A stretch of DNA of 64,000 nucleotides from RI-153 sp041391225 (GTDB lineage Bacteria; Chloroflexota; Anaerolineae; Caldilineales; Caldilineaceae), in the NCBI GenBank assembly GCA_041391225.1, contig JAWKOL010000008.1, positions 186,001-250,000 on the forward strand, in the 5' to 3' direction. The notes beneath the pieces were generated by a model. That model ran no database searches. It saw only the letters and a list, made by a program, of their open reading frames with translations, and was not told the origin of the DNA. This document shows, one piece after another, positions 47,421 to 57,598 of this stretch (positions are counted from its first letter, which is position 1; every line of letters starts with the position of its first letter). A program made the position numbers and the translations under genes.

Positions 47421-48653
47421 ATGCGCAGTCGTATCGCTGTTTTCACGCTGTCTTTATTTGCTCTGCTCTCGCTTGCCGGTTGCCAGGCAGGTGGGGCTGA
47501 GTTTGAGCCGATTTTTGTTGGGTTGTCTGCCAGCACACCGACACCTGCGGCCACGCCGACGCCGTTGTTCACACCGACGCCTGCCGCGTCGCCGACGCCA
47601 ACCCCGATTCCGCCCCCATTCGATCTTGCTCAAACCGACAACATCCTCTTGCTCGGCACAGATCGTCGCCCTGATTGGACCAACTGGCGCACTGATTCGA
47701 TCATGATCGTCGGCATCGACTATGAGTACCGGCGCGCGGCTGTCTTTAGCATCCCACGCGATCTCTACGTCGACATCCCTGGGTACGGGGCGGGGCGCAT
47801 CAACCAGATCGATTTTCTGGGCGAAAATGTGTTGAGGACCGAAGGGGGCGGCCCGGCGCTGCTTTCGCAGGTCATCGAAGACGTGTTGGGGATCACCACC
47901 GAGCATTGGGTGCGCATCGAGATGCGGGGCTTTGCGCAGATGGTCGACGCCCTGGGCGGCGTCACCGTGCATCTGGACTGCCCGTTCTACGAGCTGATCT
48001 ACGATCTCGACGATCAGGCGTGGACCTACTTTGAACTGCCCGCCGGTGACGTGCTCATGGACGGCGAAACCGCCTATCGTTTCGTCACCTTGCGCCTCAT
48101 CGAGAGCGACATTGGGCGTTCGCGCCGCCAGCGTCAATTCCTGTGGGCGCTGCGCAACCAGGCGCTGGACACGAATCTGATCGTGCGCTTGCCTGAGTTG
48201 TGGACAGCCTTCAACCAGACATTCTCCACCGATTTCTCGCTGCTGGAGATGGTGCAAATGGCCCGCTTTGGCCTGGCCATCGACTCGGAGAATGTGCGTT
48301 CGGCGGCGTTGACCCAGGCGGAGTTGGAGCGCTACATCACGCCCGCCGGCGCCGATGTATTGCGTATTGCCGACCCCAGCAAAGTGCAGTATGTGATCGA
48401 CAACGTCTGGTCGGGCGCCAGCCTGGCCGAGACAGGACGCTTGAACCCCAATGCCTGCCCACCGCCGCCCAGTGGTGTGCCAAACTACGTGATACAGCAG
48501 GTGCCTGTCCCCAACACCGCTGCCACACCAGAGGCCGGTGGGGAAGAGACCGCCGACGCGGGTAGCCCCGAGGCCGTAGGCGGCGGCGCAGACGCTTCCG
48601 CCGATATGGCCACCGACGTCAACAACGAGAACGAAGAGACCGCAACACCCTAG
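47421..48653 (+). CDS. second LCP family lipoprotein with charged/Ala-rich tail
   Basis: 410 residues. Lipobox LLSLAGC, then a TPTPAATPTPLFTPTP linker, and the LCP core DNILLLGTDRRPDWTNWRTD, AVFSIPRDLYVDIPG, FAQMVDALGGVTVHLD, and RLIESDIGRSRRQRQFLW. A low-complexity acidic tail (EAGGEETADAGSPEAVGG) extends beyond the domain. It is the paralogue of the preceding gene, separated by about 70 bases. Confidence 0.9.
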   Translation: MRSRIAVFTLSLFALLSLAGCQAGGAEFEPIFVGLSASTPTPAATPTPLFTPTPAASPTPTPIPPPFDLAQTDNILLLGTDRRPDWTNWRTDSIMIVGIDYEYRRAAVFSIPRDLYVDIPGYGAGRINQIDFLGENVLRTEGGGPALLSQVIEDVLGITTEHWVRIEMRGFAQMVDALGGVTVHLDCPFYELIYDLDDQAWTYFELPAGDVLMDGETAYRFVTLRLIESDIGRSRRQRQFLWALRNQALDTNLIVRLPELWTAFNQTFSTDFSLLEMVQMARFGLAIDSENVRSAALTQAELERYITPAGADVLRIADPSKVQYVIDNVWSGASLAETGRLNPNACPPPPSGVPNYVIQQVPVPNTAATPEAGGEETADAGSPEAVGGGADASADMATDVNNENEETATP

Positions 48654-49017
48654 CGCAACGGCGAAGTGTGTCCACGAAACACAGAGGAGATTTCAGAGTT
48701 TTAATAATCCACGAAGGCACACAAAGAAGCACGAAGAAGAAAAGAGAAGGACACGGATTTCTGGATATCAGGACCGTCGAGCGAAAAGGCCATCCGTCTG
48801 CTTCTCTCTGGCTTCGTGTCTCTTCGTGTGCCTTCGTGGTTCTTTTTTTCTCTGGTTTCTCACTTTTGATAGAGAAATCAAGTAGACTTCGGACAATTGA
48901 GGAGTGAGCACGCCCACGTGCGACTCAGGCGGCACGTGGCGTGCCTACTCCGCATTATACGACCTCTATCTGATTTCTCTATGAGAATGCGTCACTGAGA
49001 ATACGCCACCAACAGGA
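48654..49017. other. 364-base intergenic region with CACGAAG-type inverted arms, no gene seen
   Basis: Left units CACGAAGGCACACAAAGAAGC (48708-48740 region) face right units CTTCGTGTCTCTTCGTGTG (48810-48835). A separate hairpin GCACGCCCACGTGC/GCACGTGGCGTGC lies at 48906-48942. Convergent ends of the LCP and Gfo/Idh/MocA genes. Confidence 0.65.
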
Positions 49018-50127
49018 TCAGACGATCACCGCCGTCGATTTCGACATCTCACGCACTTCTTCGATGCTGACCTCGCGTTCGAGCTGGGTGGAGAGGAAGA
49101 TCCCTTCGCTGATCAACATGCAGTTGAGCGCGATCTCCGCCGTGGGGATCAGGTCGACGCGGCCTTGGAGCGCGGCGATCCAGTGCTGTTGCGGGCCGTC
49201 GTAGATGTCGCCCTCTTCGTGGACGTTGTGCCGCCGGTAGATGAAGCGATCCAGTTCGCCGGTGGCGTTTAGATCGAGATCGCTCAAGGTTTGGAAGAAG
49301 CCGAACGGATCGAGGCGCACGCCGCCCTTCGAGCCAACCACGAACGATCCCTCGAAGCGGTCCATGTGGATCGCCCACGCCTCGATGATGTCCAAAGTCA
49401 CGTTGTTCTCCATGCGCACGAAGCCCACGCCCAGTTCTTCTACGCTATAGCCGCTCAACTCACGGCGACGGGGATCCATGTCCATCTCCTGGTAGGTGTG
49501 GCCGCTGATGCGGCGCGGCTGCGGGTTGCCCAGCAGGTAGAGAATGGTGGAGATGTGGTAGACGCCCATGTCGTAGAGCGCGCCGCCGCCCGAGAAGGTC
49601 TTCTGCACGAAGGTGGGGCTGCCGTAGCCGTCCACGTAGGGCCGTCCGCGGCGGCGGTGACCGGTGGAGCGGGCATGGTAGAGCCGCCCCAGGTGACCGT
49701 CGTCGATCAGGGCGCGGGCGGCGCGGGTTTCTTTGAGGAAGTAGTTGCGGTTCTGGATGCTCAGTTTGCGACCGGTGTCGTGGGCCGCCTGCATCATTGC
49801 CTCGGCGTCGGTGTAGGCCCCGGCCATTGGCTTCTCGCAGAAGACATCTTTGCCCGCCTCCAACGCTGCCACTGTCACTGGGCGGTGGAAGTTGTTGTGC
49901 AAGCAGACGTCGACGGCCTGGATGTCATCGCGCGCCAGCAGATCGCGAAAGTTGGCGTAGCCGGTGGGGATGCCGTACGCGCCCAAGACCCGATCACGTT
50001 CGGCGTCGTTGATGTCGGCCACCGCCACCAGCTCCACATTGTCCATCTTGCTGTACTGATCCAAATGCGCCTTGCCGATCTGGCCCACGCCAATAACGCC
50101 AACGCGGACTTTGTCTTTTGTAGACAT
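49018..50127 (-). CDS. Gfo/Idh/MocA-family oxidoreductase
   Basis: 369 residues. The N-terminal Rossmann fold VRVGVIGVGQIGKAHLDQY and the signature VFCEKPMA (catalytic Lys of EKP) are clear. The C-terminal beta domain carries ALYDMGVYHIS. Members oxidise or epimerise pyranoses and inositols with NAD(P). The upstream gene encodes a sugar isomerase-like TIM barrel, so a small sugar/inositol catabolic pair is likely. Confidence 0.9.
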   Translation of the reverse strand: MSTKDKVRVGVIGVGQIGKAHLDQYSKMDNVELVAVADINDAERDRVLGAYGIPTGYANFRDLLARDDIQAVDVCLHNNFHRPVTVAALEAGKDVFCEKPMAGAYTDAEAMMQAAHDTGRKLSIQNRNYFLKETRAARALIDDGHLGRLYHARSTGHRRRGRPYVDGYGSPTFVQKTFSGGGALYDMGVYHISTILYLLGNPQPRRISGHTYQEMDMDPRRRELSGYSVEELGVGFVRMENNVTLDIIEAWAIHMDRFEGSFVVGSKGGVRLDPFGFFQTLSDLDLNATGELDRFIYRRHNVHEEGDIYDGPQQHWIAALQGRVDLIPTAEIALNCMLISEGIFLSTQLEREVSIEEVREMSKSTAVIV

Positions 50128-50195
50128 GGGGTGATCCTTTGGGAGAATAGAAAATAGAGATTGGTAGGGCTAGAATTCGGATGTTGATTGGATTG

Positions 50196-50273
50196 AAGCG
50201 ATTGGGAGATTAGGAGATTTCAGATCGTGTCGACGATCTGAAACCTCCTAATCCCCCAATCGCATAATCGCTA
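50196..50273. repeat. heptamer inverted repeat (GATTGGGAGATTAGG)
   Basis: The left arm GATTGGGAGATTAGGAGATT and right arm CTCCTAATCCCCCAATCG flank a perfect inner hairpin CAGATCGT/ACGATCTG. Confidence 0.75.
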
Positions 50274-51047
50274 TCCTTTGACTTCGCGCTTGATCAAGGC
50301 CAACGTCTTCGCGCCGGCGCTCTTCTCGTCGCCGTCCAGAGGACAGCTTTCCACGCCCCACACGCCGTTGTAGCCGGCTTCTTGGAGCAGGCGCATGGCT
50401 TTGCTCAAGTCAACGGACGGATCGTTGCCCGCTTCGTCGAACGAGAAGGTCTTGACGTGGGTGAGGCGGGCGTATTTAGCGCAGCGTTCCCAGCCTTCCT
50501 CCTGTTTGCCCTCGGCCCAGTTGTTGGTGTCGAAGAGCAGCCCCAGGCCGTCGATGTTCTCTAGAAGCCGCACCACGTTTTCGGGGTGTTTGGTCGGCCC
50601 CCAGTGATTCTCGACGATGACCTCGATGTCGCGCTTGGCCGCATAGCCGATGACATCCTTGTACCCCTCCACGATGACGGCAAAGATGGCGTCGGTCATC
50701 TCTTCGGGGCCGCCGGCGTCGATGCGCACCTGTGCTGCGCCCAGGCGGTCGGCGATGTCGATCCAGCGGTAGGCCATGCGCCGGTTGTTGGCGCGCTTGA
50801 CCTCGTCCTCTTCGTAGATGTGGGCGCCGTCGACGGCGATGCAGCCGAAGGGCATGCCCACCTTCTCGCCCGCGGCCAGCACCCGATCCACAAAGACCGG
50901 ATCGGTCAACCCCGGTTCCAAGTGCTTCATCCACGGATAGAGTTGGGTGAAGCGGGTTTCGTGGCACCACTGGATATAATCGAAGATGTCCATGGCGCCG
51001 TCCGCGAAGGAACGATGAAAGCTGTACGAGCAGATACTGGTTTCCAT
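50271..51047 (-). CDS. sugar phosphate isomerase/epimerase (xylose isomerase-like TIM barrel)
   Basis: 258 residues from ATG at 51047, which follows CAAGGAGATCAA. AP-endonuclease-2-like barrel with metal ligands in VIVENHWG (Glu), LLFDTNNWAEGK (Asp), THVKTFSF (His) and GVESCPL (Glu). IolE/IolH-like or tagatose-epimerase-like; substrate unresolved. First gene of a probable two-gene unit with the oxidoreductase. Confidence 0.85.
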   Translation of the reverse strand: METSICSYSFHRSFADGAMDIFDYIQWCHETRFTQLYPWMKHLEPGLTDPVFVDRVLAAGEKVGMPFGCIAVDGAHIYEEDEVKRANNRRMAYRWIDIADRLGAAQVRIDAGGPEEMTDAIFAVIVEGYKDVIGYAAKRDIEVIVENHWGPTKHPENVVRLLENIDGLGLLFDTNNWAEGKQEEGWERCAKYARLTHVKTFSFDEAGNDPSVDLSKAMRLLQEAGYNGVWGVESCPLDGDEKSAGAKTLALIKREVKG

Positions 51048-51163
51048 TTGATCTCCTTGAGGGGCGTGTGCCGGAGTCGGCGGGGATGGAGAGTAGCCTG
51101 CCCTGAATTTTATACGCACTCCGCCAAAAGCGGAAGGTAGAGATCGCGTCGCATCTGCCTGCC

Positions 51164-51245
51164 AGAATAGAACGCGGATTCGAGCGGATCTTTGTAGTCA
51201 AATCCGTTCAGATCCGCCCAATCCGCTGAATCCGCGTTCTATTCT
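51164..51245. repeat. long imperfect palindrome with AGAATAGAACGCGGATT arms
   Basis: 17-bp perfect outer arms (51164-51180 and 51229-51245) with inner AGCGGATC/GATCCGCC pairing. A related half-copy lies at 14822-14836. Located just upstream of the LuxR-type gene. Confidence 0.75.
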
Positions 51246-51261
51246 GACCCGCGACCGCGCT

Positions 51262-51290
51262 TTGTTGGGGACCCGATCCACCGCTATACT
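51262..51290 (+). promoter_or_regulatory. candidate promoter for the MalT-type regulator
   Basis: TATACT at 51285-51290 with a weak TTGTTG box 17 bases upstream. The predicted start lies about at the ATG (51298) and no ribosome site is seen, so the mRNA may be leaderless. Confidence 0.45.
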
Positions 51291-51297
51291 ATCGGGC

Positions 51298-54011
51298 ATG
51301 GATACTTTGTTACAGACGAAACTCTACGCCCCGCGGCGTCACCGCGCGGATTGGGTGACGCGCCCGCGCCTGCTTGATCGGCTGGATGCAAGCGACACGG
51401 CCAGGCTCACATTGATCGCCGCTCCTGCCGGTTTCGGCAAGACGACGCTTGTGTCCGACTGGCTGGCCCGCCGCGGACGTGACGCTGCATGGCTCTCGCT
51501 GGACAGCGCCGACGCCGATCCCGTGCTCTTTTGGCGTTACGTCATCGCAGCGTTGCAGACTCGGTCGCCTGAACTGGGGGCGGAGATTGCACAGTTACTC
51601 CAGATGCCGCAATCACCGCCGTTGGAACCGCTGTTGGCGCGCCTCATCAACGAAATCGCACAACATCAATGCGATCTGCTGCTCATTCTCGACGACTACC
51701 ACACCGTCGAAGACGCGCAGATCGACGCCTCGCTGCAATTCTTCATCGAGCACATGCCGCCCAACTGTCGGCTTGTGCTCACCAGCCGCGTCGATCCGAA
51801 TCTGCCGCTGGCGCGCTGGCGGGTGCGTCGCGATCTGGTGGAGATCCGCGCCGACGATTTGCGCTTCACCGCGGACGAAGCCGCCGACTTCCTTGCCCGC
51901 GAAAGCGGCATCGTCGTACCCGCCGCAGTGGTGACCGCGCTGGACACACGCACCGAAGGCTGGATCGCCGGCTTGCAGATGGCGGCGCTCTCGCTCCAGG
52001 GCAACCAAGATCCCGCCGCTTTTGTCGATGCCTTTGGCGGCAGCCACCGCTACGTCATGGACTACCTCACCGACGAGGTGTTGGATCGTCAGCCCGCGGA
52101 CGTCCATGCCTTCCTGCTCAAAACGTCGATCCTCGACCGCTGCTGCGCCGACCTGTGCGACGCCGTCCTTGCCGCGGACAGCACCCTCGCCGGCCAGAGT
52201 CGCCGCCTGTTGGCTCACCTCGACCGTGCCCACCTTTTCCTCACGCCCTTGGACGACGAAGGACGCTGGTATCGCTATCACCATCTCTTCGCCGACCTGC
52301 TGCGTCGTCGCCTGCCCCAGCAACCCGGCCTCGACGTGGCCGATCTGCATCGCCGCGCCGCCCGCTGGTACGTAGAGCACGGCAGCGCCGGTGAAGCGAT
52401 CCAGCACTTCCTCGCCGCCGAAGACGTGGAAGCCGCCGCCGATCTGGTGCAGGCCGAGGGCGAAGGCATGCTCTTCCGCGGCGAAATCCAGAAGCTGCGC
52501 GTGTGGGTATCCGCGTTGCCCCGCTCGGTATTTGTCACCCGCCCGCTGCTTTCGCTGGGGACATGCTGGATCCACTACTTCCGCCACGAACCCGACGAGG
52601 CCATACCGCTGCTCGATTTGGTGGACGCCTATGTGGCTTCTCCAACGGTGACCGAAGCGGCGCGTCGGCTGTGGCTGGGCGAAGCGTCGGTGTTGCGTGG
52701 CTGGGTCTCCCACGCACTGGGAGACACGCAATCCGCCATTGCGCTGCTATGCCGTGCGCTGGATCTGTTGCCGGAAGATGAGATCAACTATCGAGGACTG
52801 GCCAGTTTTTTCCTTGGATCACTGTTGCTGGGCGTGGGCGAAATCGACGCCGGCATCCAACACACCGAACTCGGCGCAGAGTTGAGTCGCCGCGTGGGCA
52901 ACTACACGGCCTACATCGGCACACAGACGATCCTCTCCACAGTGGAAAATGAGCGGGGATTTGCCAAGGCTGCGCGGCGACGACTGGAGGAGACGCTGGC
53001 CTGGCTGGCGCGACAACACCTGGATCAACTGCCGTTGGGCGGTGATCTTTACCTGAGTATGGGTGATCTACTCTATCAGGCCAATCAAGTGGAGGCGGCG
53101 GTGCGCTGCTACACCCAGGCCCGCGCCATCGTTGAATCGTATCTGCGCCAGACGCGCATGTTGATCACGTTGCGCCTGGCCTGGGCGCATCATCACATCC
53201 GCCGGGGTTGCCCCGACGACGCATTGGCCGAACTGCGCCAGATCGAGGACGATGTCGCAGATCGTCCTGCGTCGGCCGAACTTGAGGAGACGTTGATCGA
53301 AGCCGGTGCGCTCCATCTACGGCTCGGCAACCCCGCGCAGGCACGCCGTTGGATCGGCGACGTCGGTGCGCCGTTGACAGAAGCAGACATCACCCGGCAG
53401 ATCGTCCTGGCGCGGCTGTGGTTGGTGGAGGGGCAGGCGCATTCGCGTCCAGACAGACTGGGGGCGGCTGCGGCGTTGCTCAATCAGCTCTTGGTCGACC
53501 AAAAAGCCCAAAGACGCAACCGCCGCGTCGCTCAGGTCGGCATTCTGCGCGCGCTTGTCTCGTTGGCGCAGGGCGATCCGCTTGTCGCCGCCGATTCACT
53601 CGTGACCGCGCTGGCCGCCGTCCCCGTGGACGACTACGCCGGGATCTTCCTCGACGACGGCGAGGCGCTGCGCGACCTGTTGGCGCAGATCGTCGCCGAT
53701 CCGCGGCGCCAAGACGTCCGCGCCGCCGCCCAAACGCTGTTGACGCTACTTGCGCCTGCCGAACCGGTCACCGTGCAGGCGGACGACGCTGCACAGATCG
53801 TCACTTCGTCGCCTGATCTGGCTGATCCCTCACCGAGCGCGAACTGGAGACGCTGCGCCTCCTGGCCAGCGACCTTTCCACCGAAGAGATCGCCGAACGT
53901 CTTATCGTCACCGTGGGTACGGTACGCTCATACACCAAACGCATTTACGCCAAGCTGGATGTGCATAGCCGGGTAGAAGCGTTGCATCGGGCGTGCGTTG
54001 GGGATGTTTGA
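51298..54011 (+). CDS. MalT/LuxR-family ATP-dependent transcriptional regulator (one frameshift)
   Basis: About 904 residues. STAND ATPase with Walker A APAGFGKTTLVSDWLARRG (about 41-60) and Walker B CDLLLILDDYHTVED, then a helical winged region (YRYHHLFADLLRRRL) and a TPR-like array. The C-terminal LuxR helix-turn-helix is reached only after adding one base at about 53829 (GATCCCTCACC where GATCCCCTCACC gives DPLTERELETL). The recovered end reads STEEIAERLIVTVGTVRSYT, stop at 54009. Ligand unknown, possibly a sugar as in MalT. Confidence 0.88.
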
Positions 54012-54017
54012 AGATGG

Positions 54018-54090
54018 GACTGGGCGATTGGGGGATTAGGGGATTCCAGAGAAAAGAGACTCACCAATCACCAATCCCTATCCACCCAGC
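54018..54090. repeat. heptamer inverted repeat (GATTGGG/ACCAATC)
   Basis: Left arm GGCGATTGGGGGATTAGG, right arm CACCAATCACCAATCCC. Convergent gap between the LuxR-type and CrtI-like genes. Confidence 0.7.
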
Positions 54091-55647
54091 CAATTCCGCT
54101 TCTGCAAATCCTTCAGCACCACCGCGGCTGTGTTCCGCCCCGCCGCCCATGATGCCGCCGCCGGGATGGGTGCTGGCGCCGGTGAGGTAGAGCTTTTGAG
54201 CGGGCCGCGTAGTCGCCCATGTCCAAGGACGGGCGCATCATGAACATCTGGTTGACGGACATTTCCAGGTGCATGACGTTGCCGCGCAGCAGCCCCAACT
54301 CGCGTTCGAGGAAGAGCGGCGTCTCTACCAACTGCCCAATGACGGCGTTGGCCACGTTGGGGCGTACTCGGCCAGCGTAGCCAGCATGTGATCGCCCGCG
54401 TTGGCCGATGTCGTCCCACGATTCGCCGGAGGCCAGTTCGTAGGGATAGTACTGCCCCACAAGAAGAGCGTGTGCTTGCCGGGTGGGGCCAGCGTCGGAT
54501 CGACGGCGGAGAAGCTCATGGCGATGAGGCCGGGCTTTTCCGACGGGCGACCGGCCAGGTAATCGCCGTAGGCGCGGTCGAGGTAGTCGAGATCGGGGCA
54601 GATGAATTGCAGCGCCCGGTGTTGCGGTCCTGGCGCGCCGTCGGGCGAAGACGGCAACACGTTGTAGTTGGGCAGTTCCTTCATGGCGTAGCGGACGATC
54701 ATGCCGAAGCCGTTGCCGATGCGGGCATTGGCCGCCAGCCGCGTCCGCTGCGCGGGGACGGCGTCGCCCAGCAGATTGAGCGTGGTGTGGATGTGCGCGC
54801 CCGAAATCACCGCCTTGCTCGCTGTGTAGCGCTTACCGTCCACGGTTTCCACGCCTACTGCTTCGCCATTGCGGCTGAGAATGCGCGCCACCGGCGTCCC
54901 CAGGTGAATCTCGCCGCCGTGTGCCTCGATCATGCGCGCCAATGCCTGTGTCAACATGCCCGATCCGCCCTGCGGACGCTTGACCCCGCTGACGTGGTAC
55001 ATGGGCTGCCACAGCGCGAAAGGACCGCTCAACGGCTCGGTGGGCGGCGGACCCGACTGCGCAGCCATCCAGCCGATCATCCCCTGCACCTGGGGCGACT
55101 CGAATTCGTTGCGCAGCAGTTGCCCGTATCCGCCCAGGATCGCGGTCAAGCGGCTACGGAAGTCCTGGCTGGCTTTGCTCTCGAAGGCCAGGTAGCGGGT
55201 CACATTGAGCGGTGTGGGCGCGTGTAGAAACGTCTCCACCATCGCCTCGGCCATGGACGACCAATTGTCGATGAACTTGCGGTAGTTCTCAGCGTCGGCA
55301 GGGGAGACGGCGGCAATGCTCTCCACCGTGCGATCAATGTCCTTCCACATAAAAATATGGCTGCCGTCGGGGAAGGGGGAGAAGAAGAGGGGATCGACGT
55401 CGATGTACTTGAGGCCGTATTGATCGAGTTTGAGATCACGAATGATCGGCGTGTGGTGGATCAAAATGTGGGCTGATCCACCCAGATCGAAACGAAACCC
55501 CGGCACCCGTTCTTCGGTGACCACTGCGCCGCCCGCCACGGGGCGCCGTTCCACCATGCCCACCTTGTACCCTGCCTGCGCCAGGTACCCCGCACAGACC
55601 AGCGCGTTGTGTCCCGCGCCAACAAAGAGGACGTCGTAGTCTGACAT
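54078..55647 (-). CDS. CrtI/phytoene-desaturase-like FAD oxidoreductase (C-terminus frame-disrupted)
   Basis: The start ATG at 55647 (MSDYDVLFVGAGHNALVCAGY) gives the FAD dinucleotide fold. Further COG1233 motifs are GGAVVTEERVPGFRFDLGG, GGSGMLTQALARMIEAHGGEI and the C-terminal LTGASTHPGGGIMGGGGRNT, the last seen only by combining frames. At least three slips fall between 54110 and 54460. The full product is about 520 residues. Family members desaturate or isomerise carotenoids and related polyprenoids; here the substrate is open. Confidence 0.8.
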
Positions 55648-55674
55648 GTTGGGCCATCCAATCAGTGTGAGAAG

Positions 55675-55790
55675 TGGATGAATGAAGAACAAAGAATAAA
55701 GAACAAAGAATAAAGATTGTGCAGCGTAAGTGTCACCAATGCCGGTGTCACATCGTCCACCCAATCTTTATTCCTCATTCATTTCTTCTA
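55675..55790. repeat. GAACAAA/GAATAAA-type inverted repeat
   Basis: Left arm GAAGAACAAAGAATAAAGAA (55683-55715), right arm CAATCTTTATTCCTCATTC (55762-55780), a further heptamer-period AT-rich variant of the intergenic elements. Confidence 0.65.
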
Positions 55791-55795
55791 TTGTA

Positions 55796-56491
55796 CTACT
55801 TTCCAATCATGCGCATGAATTCCCCACGCAGTTGGCTGTCTGTCTTCAGCGCGCCGCGGGTGGCGGTGGAGAGGGTGAAGCTGTTCTGTTTCTGCACGCC
55901 GCGCATCATCATGCAAAAGTGGCTGGCTTCGGTGACCACGGCCACGCCCTGCGCGTCGAGCAGTTCCATCATGGCGTCGGCAACCTGACTGGTGAGGCGC
56001 TCCTGCACCTGCAACCGCCGCGCGAAGACATCGACGATCCGCGCCACTTTGCTTAGGCCAATGATCTTGCCGTTGGGGATGTAGCCCACATGCGCTTTGC
56101 CGAAGAAAGGCAGCATGTGGTGTTCGCACAGCGAGTAGAATTCGATATCGCGCACCACCACCATTTCGTCGGTATCGGCCTCGAAGAGAGCGTTGTTCAC
56201 TACCGTCTCCAGCGACGTCTCGTAGCCGCTGGTGAGAAAGTCCATGGCCTTGGCCACCCGCAGCGGTGTGCGTTGCAGGCCGTCGCGGTCTGGATCTTCG
56301 CCCAGGCGAAACAGCATCTGTTCAATCAATGCCTCGAATGCCGGATCATAGTGCTCGGCGGGCGTGGGAGCGGGCTTCTCAGCGCTGCTGTGACCGTGTC
56401 CGTTGTGATGATTGCCATTCGTATAGCCGTTTTTGTGGCCGTTTTTATGACCATTGGTGTGTCCGTTTAGGGGAACTGTCTGCATTTCCAT
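55796..56491 (-). CDS. folE: GTP cyclohydrolase I with His/Asn/Gly-rich N-terminus
   Basis: First enzyme of tetrahydrofolate synthesis. Zinc-site and catalytic motifs: FYSLCEHHMLPFFGKAHVGY, KIIGLSKVARIVDVFARRLQ, and EASHFCMMMRG. Preceded by an unusual leader of about 40 residues with NGHTNGHKNGHKNGYTNG and HHNGHGH, possibly a metal reservoir. ATG at 56491 is used; a GTG seven codons upstream is possible. Grouped with folK and folB on the same strand. Confidence 0.95.
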   Translation of the reverse strand: MEMQTVPLNGHTNGHKNGHKNGYTNGNHHNGHGHSSAEKPAPTPAEHYDPAFEALIEQMLFRLGEDPDRDGLQRTPLRVAKAMDFLTSGYETSLETVVNNALFEADTDEMVVVRDIEFYSLCEHHMLPFFGKAHVGYIPNGKIIGLSKVARIVDVFARRLQVQERLTSQVADAMMELLDAQGVAVVTEASHFCMMMRGVQKQNSFTLSTATRGALKTDSQLRGEFMRMIGK

Positions 56492-56508
56492 CGTTGGTTC
56501 TCTTTCTA

Positions 56509-57041
56509 TCACCGTTGTGGTGAAGACGTTGCATCAATCACGGTTAGCTGAGCACGATCCAGCGTTTCGGCAATGGCGCTCAGCGTTCGCCCATTGCTGG
56601 GGTGAATACGATTTGGGGCGATCTCGGCCAACGGCATCGCCACGTGGGCGTAGCGCACAATGTCGGGATCGGGGATATGGCTGCCTTCGATTTCGATTTC
56701 CAAATCGTCGAACAGCGCGATGTCCAGGTCGATGGGGCGCGGCGCGAACTTGTCCGCGCTGCGGCGGCGCCCATTTCGGCTTCGATGAGGCGCAACTCAT
56801 TGCGCAACACCGAAGGCGTCATGCCGGTCTTCATGCACACGGCGGCATTCCAGAAGATCGGCTGCTCACCGCTGCCGCCCACCGCCGCGCTTTCGTAGAT
56901 GCTGCTCACGGCTGTCACCTGCCAGCCAGGGTGACGGCGCAGACGCGCTATCGCGGCAGGTAGGTTTCGTTGGCGGTCGATGTTGCTGCCCAGGAGGACC
57001 AGAACAACGCCGACCGCGCCTGCGTTTCGTTCATCGTTCAC
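56509..57041 (-). CDS. folK: 6-hydroxymethyl-dihydropterin pyrophosphokinase (one frameshift)
   Basis: Transfers pyrophosphate to hydroxymethyl-dihydropterin. The start is a GTG preceded by CGAGGAGAGATC. Motifs: VLVLLGSNIDRQRNLPAAIA, FWNAAVCMKTGMTPSVLRNEL, then EMGRRRSADKFAPRPIDLDI when one C is restored at about 56770 (GGCGCC read as GGCCGC). The remaining frame gives HIPDPDIVRYAHVAMPLAEI and a stop at 56509. About 177 residues, normal length. Confidence 0.92.
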
Positions 57042-57090
57042 GCTGATCTCTCCTCGTTCGGGGCTATGGGTGGACGTATGTGATCGCTGC

Positions 57091-57477
57091 TCAAGCGCCG
57101 AGCATCTCGGACCGGGTGCGGTAGATGGTGATGCCGACGGAGCGGGCGAAGCGCAGGGCAGTGGGTTTCTCCACGTTCACCTCGGCGGCCTCCACCCGTT
57201 CATCCGACTCGAAGCAGATGCGGGCGATTTCGCTCACCAACCGCTCCACCAGCATTGGCTTGCCCGCTTCTACATGTGCGATCACCGCTTTGGTGATGGT
57301 ACGGTAGTTGACGGCGTCTTCGATGCTGTCACTGACGCCGGCGGCGCGGGTGTCGGCCCACAGCGTGATGTTGATCAGGATGTCTTGGCGGTTCTTGCGC
57401 TCGTCGGGGTTGATGCCCAGGATGCCGCGTACCATTAGATCCCTTATCTGAATCTTATCCAATTTCGGCGTACTCAC
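57091..57477 (-). CDS. folB: dihydroneopterin aldolase
   Basis: 128 residues, GTG start after AAAGGAGA. FolB fold signature: DKIQIRDLMVRGILGINPDE, the catalytic-region NYRTITKAVIAHVEAGKPMLVERL, and VNVEKPTALRFARSVGITI. First gene of the folB-folK-folE group, which lacks folP here. Intergenic distance to folK is about 50 bases. Confidence 0.95.
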   Translation of the reverse strand: MSTPKLDKIQIRDLMVRGILGINPDERKNRQDILINITLWADTRAAGVSDSIEDAVNYRTITKAVIAHVEAGKPMLVERLVSEIARICFESDERVEAAEVNVEKPTALRFARSVGITIYRTRSEMLGA

Positions 57478-57550
57478 CGTAAAGAATCTCCTTTTGTCCG
57501 ATTTTAGGTTAAATTGCGTCTAGGATTTGTCCACATTTTTGTTGGACAAG

Positions 57551-57583
57551 AAAAAAGGGCCGTCGACGCTCGACGGCCCTTTT
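57551..57583 (-). terminator. intrinsic terminator of the dienelactone hydrolase gene
   Basis: Stem GGGCCGTCG/CGACGGCCC with a short loop and a T6 tract on the minus strand; T4 on the other strand. Confidence 0.9.
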
Positions 57584-57598
57584 CGTACGTCGAGAAGA

